A DNA stretch of 28,903 nt, taken from JAYVIQ01 sp043770215. Its GTDB lineage: Bacteria > Bacteroidota > Bacteroidia > Cytophagales > JAAEPT01. The stretch covers positions 1 to 28,903 of the forward strand of contig JAYVIQ010000223.1 of NCBI GenBank assembly GCA_043770215.1. Reading direction: 5' to 3'. A model generated the notes under the pieces. It saw only the letters and a program-made list of their open reading frames with translations, was not told where the DNA came from and searched no databases. The position numbers were made by a program, and so were the translations under genes. Shown in pieces: positions 25,336-28,903 of the stretch; position 1 is the first letter of the stretch; each line of letters begins with the position of its first letter.

Positions 25336-26031
25336 ATGGAAGAGGGAAGAATTTTAATTGCAGATGATGATGAATCTGTTTTGGAAATGCTAAGTTATAA
25401 CCTTAAAAAAGAAGGTTATGAAGTAATCGTTGCCACAAATGGCGAAGAAGCAATCCGTAAGGCTAAAGAATTTAATCCTGATTTAATAATCTTAGATGTT
25501 ATGATGCCAATTTTAGATGGTATAGATGTCTGCGGTCAACTTAGAGAAATTCACGAATTTAAAAATACCTTGATATTGTTTTCCTCTGCAAGAGCAGAAG
25601 ATTTTACACAACTTTCTGCTTACGGTGCAGGAGCAGATGATTACATTGTAAAACCTGTGAAGCCAAAAATTTTGATCTCTAGAATTAAAGTGATGCTCAA
25701 ACGTCATTTTGGTAAAACGGGTATAGATTCTTCTGATAAATTAGACATTAGTAGTTCTGGTCTTACAATAAATGCAGAGACTTTTAGAGTCATTAAAAAC
25801 GGTAATGCCATTCACTTGGTAAAAAAAGAATTTGAGTTACTTTCTTTATTGATTTCAAAACCGGGTAAAGTATTTAGAAGAGAAGAAATTATAAATTTGG
25901 TTTGGGGTACAGAGGTAATTGTAGGAGATAGAACAATAGATGTGCATATAAGAAAATTGAGAGAAAAAATAGGAGAAGATTATTTTATAACAATTAAAGG
26001 AGTGGGATATAAATTTAACGACAATTTGTAA
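25336..26031 (+). CDS. OmpR/PhoB-family response regulator, no adjacent kinase
   Basis: A 231-residue two-domain regulator. The receiver domain (~4-125) has the acidic pocket D10-D12, the phosphoacceptor D54 in LIILDVMMP, S84 at the Thr/Ser position and K106 in IVKPVKP; all switch residues are intact. The C-terminal winged-helix DNA-binding domain (~140-230) includes KEFELLSLLISKPGKVFRREEI, RTIDVHIRKLREKIG and the closing IKGVGYKF wing. It resembles RprY/PhoP-type regulators of Bacteroidota. No histidine kinase gene flanks it: dapA diverges on one side and a 430-bp gene-free stretch follows on the other. The cognate kinase must therefore be elsewhere. Confidence 0.93.
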   Translation: MEEGRILIADDDESVLEMLSYNLKKEGYEVIVATNGEEAIRKAKEFNPDLIILDVMMPILDGIDVCGQLREIHEFKNTLILFSSARAEDFTQLSAYGAGADDYIVKPVKPKILISRIKVMLKRHFGKTGIDSSDKLDISSSGLTINAETFRVIKNGNAIHLVKKEFELLSLLISKPGKVFRREEIINLVWGTEVIVGDRTIDVHIRKLREKIGEDYFITIKGVGYKFNDNL

Positions 26032-26463
26032 TCTAATTTTTTATGTGTAAGCTTACTATTATTAAAGTTCAATGAAGCCGTAAGTACTATCTAATCCATC
26101 AAGCGTACTTCTTTGCTAAATTTTTGTGTTACTTGTCTATCAATCTTTGGCTGTGGTTAATATTTTCTTTTGTAATAAACGCCCAATTTAGGTGCTGCAA
26201 CCACTTCATGACTTTTAGTCACACATTGTCTATATCAAAAGCCCACGAATAAAAAAATACCTATGTTTGTAGTTTCTAACGCCATATAAATTGGATAACA
26301 AAATTACCATTAAGGCTTAAAAAGGAATAAAATACAGGTGAACCTTATACCAAAAGAGAACAAGACCTAAATATATATATAACCTTTTTTTTAGGTAACC
26401 CTTGTTTTTTAAAAGCATTCAAGTGCTTTGTTTAAATCATTACCCATGCAATCATATCTCACC
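26032..26463. other. Gene-free stretch after the response regulator
   Basis: No credible open frame lies in these ~430 bp on either strand. I see two weak inverted repeats: ACCTAAA / TTTAGGT around an AT-rich loop (about 26370-26402), and AAAGCA-TTCAAG-TGCTTT at 26412-26429, which could help end transcription. No tRNA or repeat is recognisable. Confidence 0.5.
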
Positions 26464-26970
26464 CTAATACAAAAAATTGTAATTTATTTCATACTTTTTA
26501 TAGGTTCCATTTAAAAGTTTTTGACTGATTTTAATAGATTTACTTTCAATTTTATTTCTCTTTACATGTATAAAATACGTTTTGTTTATTTCATAAAGTA
26601 AGTTTTTTTTATTTTTAAAGAAAGTAATTTTTTGCTCTAATTCGTTTTTAAAAATAGAAGCAGAGTCAAACTCTAAACCCATTTTTTGTAATTCTTCTTT
26701 ATTCCATTCAGTTTTTTTGCTCGAACATAATAATTCAAGTTTCAATTCAGAATTTTTTTTCCATTCTTCAAAAAAAATAGTAGAGTCGCCTAATCTACTC
26801 AAACGCATTTTTTCCAGTTTGTTCATATAAAAAATAGATTTTGTAATAAAGTTAGGTGTTGCTATCTTGGTTACATTCAAAACTTTTGGAACCTCTTTTT
26901 TTTCAAAAGTAGAGCAGCTCGTTATACTTAATGAGCTGCCCAATAGTAATAAATAGATATGAAATTTCAA
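26464..26970 (-). CDS. Small hypothetical lipoprotein downstream of gpmI
   Basis: A 168-residue protein of no recognised family. Residues 1-18 are a lipoprotein signal peptide (IYLLLLGSSLSITS) ending at a lipobox ITS-C with Cys19; the next residues, STFEKK, do not carry an obvious inner-membrane retention signal. The mature part is Lys/Glu-rich with short beta-like stretches (KTYFIHVKRNKIESKSIKI) and no visible catalytic motif. The ATG lies only three bases after the gpmI stop on the same strand, so it is most likely translated from the gpmI transcript. A functional link to glycolysis is not implied by the sequence. Confidence 0.65.
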   Translation of the reverse strand: MKFHIYLLLLGSSLSITSCSTFEKKEVPKVLNVTKIATPNFITKSIFYMNKLEKMRLSRLGDSTIFFEEWKKNSELKLELLCSSKKTEWNKEELQKMGLEFDSASIFKNELEQKITFFKNKKNLLYEINKTYFIHVKRNKIESKSIKISQKLLNGTYKKYEINYNFLY

Positions 26971-26973
26971 TGC

Positions 26974-28485
26974 TTATAATAATGATGTGCCAGACATTTC
27001 TTTGCTTTTTTCAACACCAATTAATTCTAAAATTGTTGGTGCTAAATCGCCTAACTTACCATCTTTAATAGGTTTAGAGTAGTCATTATCTACCAATATG
27101 CAAGGTACAAGATTGGTGGTATGTGCTGTATTTGGAGAACCATCTTCATTAATCATAAAATCAGAATTACCATGATCTGCTATTATAATAGATGTATAGC
27201 CATTTGCTAAACCAGTTTCTACTACACTTTGCGTGGTAGCATCTACCGTTTCACAAGCTTTTACAGCAGCTTCAAAGACACCAGTATGCCCTACCATGTC
27301 TGGGTTAGCAAAGTTTAAGCATATAAAATCTACTTCTTGCTTTTTTATTTCGGCATTTATTTTGTCTCTAATTTCAAAAGCACTCATTTCTGGTTGTAAA
27401 TCATATGTGGCAACTTTAGGAGATTGGCATAGGATTCTTGTTTCACCTTCAAAGGGAGTTTCTTGCCCGCCAGAAAAAAAGAAAGTTACATGAGGATATT
27501 TTTCAGTTTCAGCAATTCGTATTTGTTTTTTACCGGCCTTGGACAATACTTCACCAAGAGTACCTTTTAAATTTGAGTTATCAAAAATAACTTCTACATT
27601 TTCAAAACTACTATCATAATTTGTCATAGTTAAGTATTTCAAATCTAACTTAGTCATTTCTTGTTCAGGAAAATCTTTTTGCGTTAGAGCAACAGATATT
27701 TCTCTACCCCTGTCTGTTCTAAAGTTAAAAGAAATTACAACATCCCCTTCTTCTATTACAGCGCCCTGTGCTGCTGCGTTAAGTAATGGTTGAATAAATT
27801 CATCCGTAACATTATTAGAATATGAATCCTGGATAGCAAGACTTAAGTCATTTACAGTAGTCCCTATTCCTTTTACCATTACATCATAAGCCAATTTCAC
27901 ACGTTCCCAACGGTTATCTCGGTCCATAGAGTAGTATCTACCAATAACAGAAGCTATTTTACCCTTGCTGCCTTTTAATTTATCTTCTATCTCAGAAATA
28001 AACCCTTTTCCACTTTTGGGATCACAATCTCTACCATCAGTAAATGCATGTACATAAAACTCTGGCAATTCAGCTTCAATAGCTGTCTGAATCAACCCTT
28101 TTAGATGACTAATGTGAGAATGTACCCCCCCATTAGAAACTAACCCCATAAAATGAACTTTTTTACCTGTAGATTTTGCGTAGGCGTATGCATTTACAAT
28201 AGCTTCCTCGTCCTTAATAGTATTCTCTTCAAAAGCCTTATTTATACGTACTAGGTTTTGGTACACAATCCTTCCAGCACCAATATTCATATGCCCAACT
28301 TCTGAGTTGCCCATTTGTCCTAAAGGCAGACCAACCGCCAAACCAGAAGCTTCTAACTTAGAATGTGGGTATTTAAGTAAAGCAGAATTATAAAATGGTG
28401 TTTTAGCCTGAGCTATAGCAGAAACATCAGGGTCGTTTCCAATTCCCCATCCATCCATTATTATTAGTATAACTTTTTTATTCAT
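26974..28485 (-). CDS. gpmI: 2,3-bisphosphoglycerate-independent phosphoglycerate mutase
   Basis: A 503-residue enzyme of the alkaline phosphatase superfamily that interconverts 3- and 2-phosphoglycerate in glycolysis and gluconeogenesis with two Mn ions. The first metal ligand is in LIIMDGWGIG at the N-terminus. The phosphorylated Ser lies in MGNSEVGHMNIGAGR near residue 62. HAFTDGRDCDPKSG, GRYYSMDRDNRW, FNFRTDRGRE, NFANPDMVGHTG and ADHGNSD follow in family order. The start is taken as the ATG at 28485, giving MNKKVILIIMDGWG; an in-frame TTG eight codons upstream would add a non-conserved extension. A perfect palindrome lies 30-48 bp upstream, and a lipoprotein gene follows after three bases. 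Confidence 0.96.
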   Translation of the reverse strand: MNKKVILIIMDGWGIGNDPDVSAIAQAKTPFYNSALLKYPHSKLEASGLAVGLPLGQMGNSEVGHMNIGAGRIVYQNLVRINKAFEENTIKDEEAIVNAYAYAKSTGKKVHFMGLVSNGGVHSHISHLKGLIQTAIEAELPEFYVHAFTDGRDCDPKSGKGFISEIEDKLKGSKGKIASVIGRYYSMDRDNRWERVKLAYDVMVKGIGTTVNDLSLAIQDSYSNNVTDEFIQPLLNAAAQGAVIEEGDVVISFNFRTDRGREISVALTQKDFPEQEMTKLDLKYLTMTNYDSSFENVEVIFDNSNLKGTLGEVLSKAGKKQIRIAETEKYPHVTFFFSGGQETPFEGETRILCQSPKVATYDLQPEMSAFEIRDKINAEIKKQEVDFICLNFANPDMVGHTGVFEAAVKACETVDATTQSVVETGLANGYTSIIIADHGNSDFMINEDGSPNTAHTTNLVPCILVDNDYSKPIKDGKLGDLAPTILELIGVEKSKEMSGTSLL

Positions 28486-28514
28486 TTGTGTATATGTTTC
28501 AATTTCCAAAGCAA

Positions 28515-28533
28515 GTTACATAAAATATGTAAC
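28515..28533. promoter_or_regulatory. Perfect palindrome upstream of gpmI (possible operator)
   Basis: GTTACATAAAATATGTAAC consists of two exact 8-base arms (GTTACATA / TATGTAAC) around AAA. It lies 30-48 bp before the gpmI ATG. The size and symmetry fit a winged-helix or CRP-type dimer site. It could also fold as a leader hairpin if transcription starts upstream. Confidence 0.45.
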
Positions 28534-28550
28534 CAAGCACAAAAACTAAA

Positions 28551-28579
28551 CAACTTTACAATAGATCATTAACTTCAAA
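28551..28579 (-). promoter_or_regulatory. Possible gpmI promoter
   Basis: On the minus strand, TTTG (28579-28576), a 17-bp spacer and TAAAGTTG (28558-28551) resemble the Bacteroidota -33/-7 pair with one mismatch in the -7 box and a slightly short spacer. It would place the start just upstream of the palindrome at 28515-28533. Confidence 0.3.
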
Positions 28580-28812
28580 TAAATGTAGTTCAGCAATTAG
28601 CTTAGATTATACGTAGTAAAACTATCCGAAAGGCTACAAACATTTGTGCTTTTACCAAACGGGTCCCAACACCAACACAATTAAGAGTGTAAATATTAGA
28701 TGTTTTAAAGTTAAGATTGAAAGATTTTTCATTTTAATATTCCACAAAACATTGATTTATAGCACATTGAGCGTTATAATAATTAAATTGGTTATAATTT
28801 AAGGATAAAACA

Positions 28813-28842
28813 TTGTATAGGGCAATAATTTTCTTACCTTTG
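28813..28842 (+). promoter_or_regulatory. Strong Bacteroidota-type promoter directed out of the window
   Basis: TTG at 28813-28815, a 19-bp spacer and TACCTTTG at 28835-28842 match the consensus at every position. The start would be near 28846, followed by a G-rich leader (GAGAGTATGGGGATTAGG..) with no open frame of useful length before the window ends. The gene served lies to the right, outside the window. Confidence 0.6.
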
Positions 28843-28903
28843 CACTCCCTTAGAGAGTATGGGGATTAGGAATGACAGAGAGTAGGGAATAGTTTAGATA
28901 TAA

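Noticed and set aside
26060..26290. Minus-strand frame with readable stretches suggesting a decayed gene
   Set aside because: Several in-frame stops, no recognisable family motif and no start site; it could not be told from chance in AT-rich DNA.
4508..28533. One regulator binding both the sdhC and gpmI palindromes
   Set aside because: The half-sites run in opposite order (GTAAC..GTTAC against GTTAC..GTAAC) and the centres differ in length, so they are not the same site.
28857..28883. Eight-codon ATG frame after the terminal promoter as a leader peptide
   Set aside because: It is too short, with no distinctive codon pattern, and the downstream gene is not visible.

Overview
The window looks like the chromosome of an AT-rich member of the Bacteroidota. 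Four things point there: a type IX secretion protein with a gliding-motility (CHU_C) sorting domain, a three-gene type-B succinate dehydrogenase (sdhCAB) with the Bacteroidota cysteine spacing, the long ~650-residue form of IspG, and several copies of the phylum's -7 promoter box (TAnnTTTG) with few Shine-Dalgarno sequences. I cannot name a genus.

Layout. 1-1665: the 3' end of a galE-type epimerase, a ~190-bp nested palindromic repeat, and a family-4-type glycosyltransferase, which together resemble the edge of a surface-polysaccharide locus. 1829-4429 (-): a large secreted T9SS protein. 4508-8165: the sdhCAB operon with an upstream palindrome and a clear terminator. 8244-11238 (-): arfB, for ribosome rescue, and a membrane-anchored propeller-like protein of unknown function. 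11280-14357: a tightly overlapping three-gene operon (PagL-like outer-membrane protein, ABC ATPase, FtsX/MacB-like permease) closed by a strong terminator. 14402-18187: rel (ppGpp synthetase/hydrolase) and purA, ending in a bidirectional terminator shared with a DUF2130 gene. 19744-24038: argS, a MaoC/PhaJ-type hydratase and ispG. 24175-25050 (-): dapA. 25336-26031: a response regulator without a kinase beside it. 26464-28485 (-): gpmI followed by a small lipoprotein gene. The window ends with a near-ideal promoter firing out of the right edge.

Most of the window is housekeeping: TCA cycle and respiration (sdhCAB), glycolysis (gpmI), purine synthesis (purA), lysine/cell wall (dapA), isoprenoids (ispG), translation (argS, arfB) and the stringent response (rel). 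These genes are mostly separate transcription units rather than a pathway cluster. The least ordinary parts are the PagL-like/ABC/permease operon, where two proteins depart from expected catalytic residues; the nested palindromic repeat at the left; perfect inverted repeats upstream of sdhC, rel, purA, dapA and gpmI; and two genes (rel and the response regulator) whose promoter boxes lie so close to the ATG that their transcripts may be leaderless. I found no CRISPR array, tRNA, rRNA, transposase, phage gene or clear defence system.
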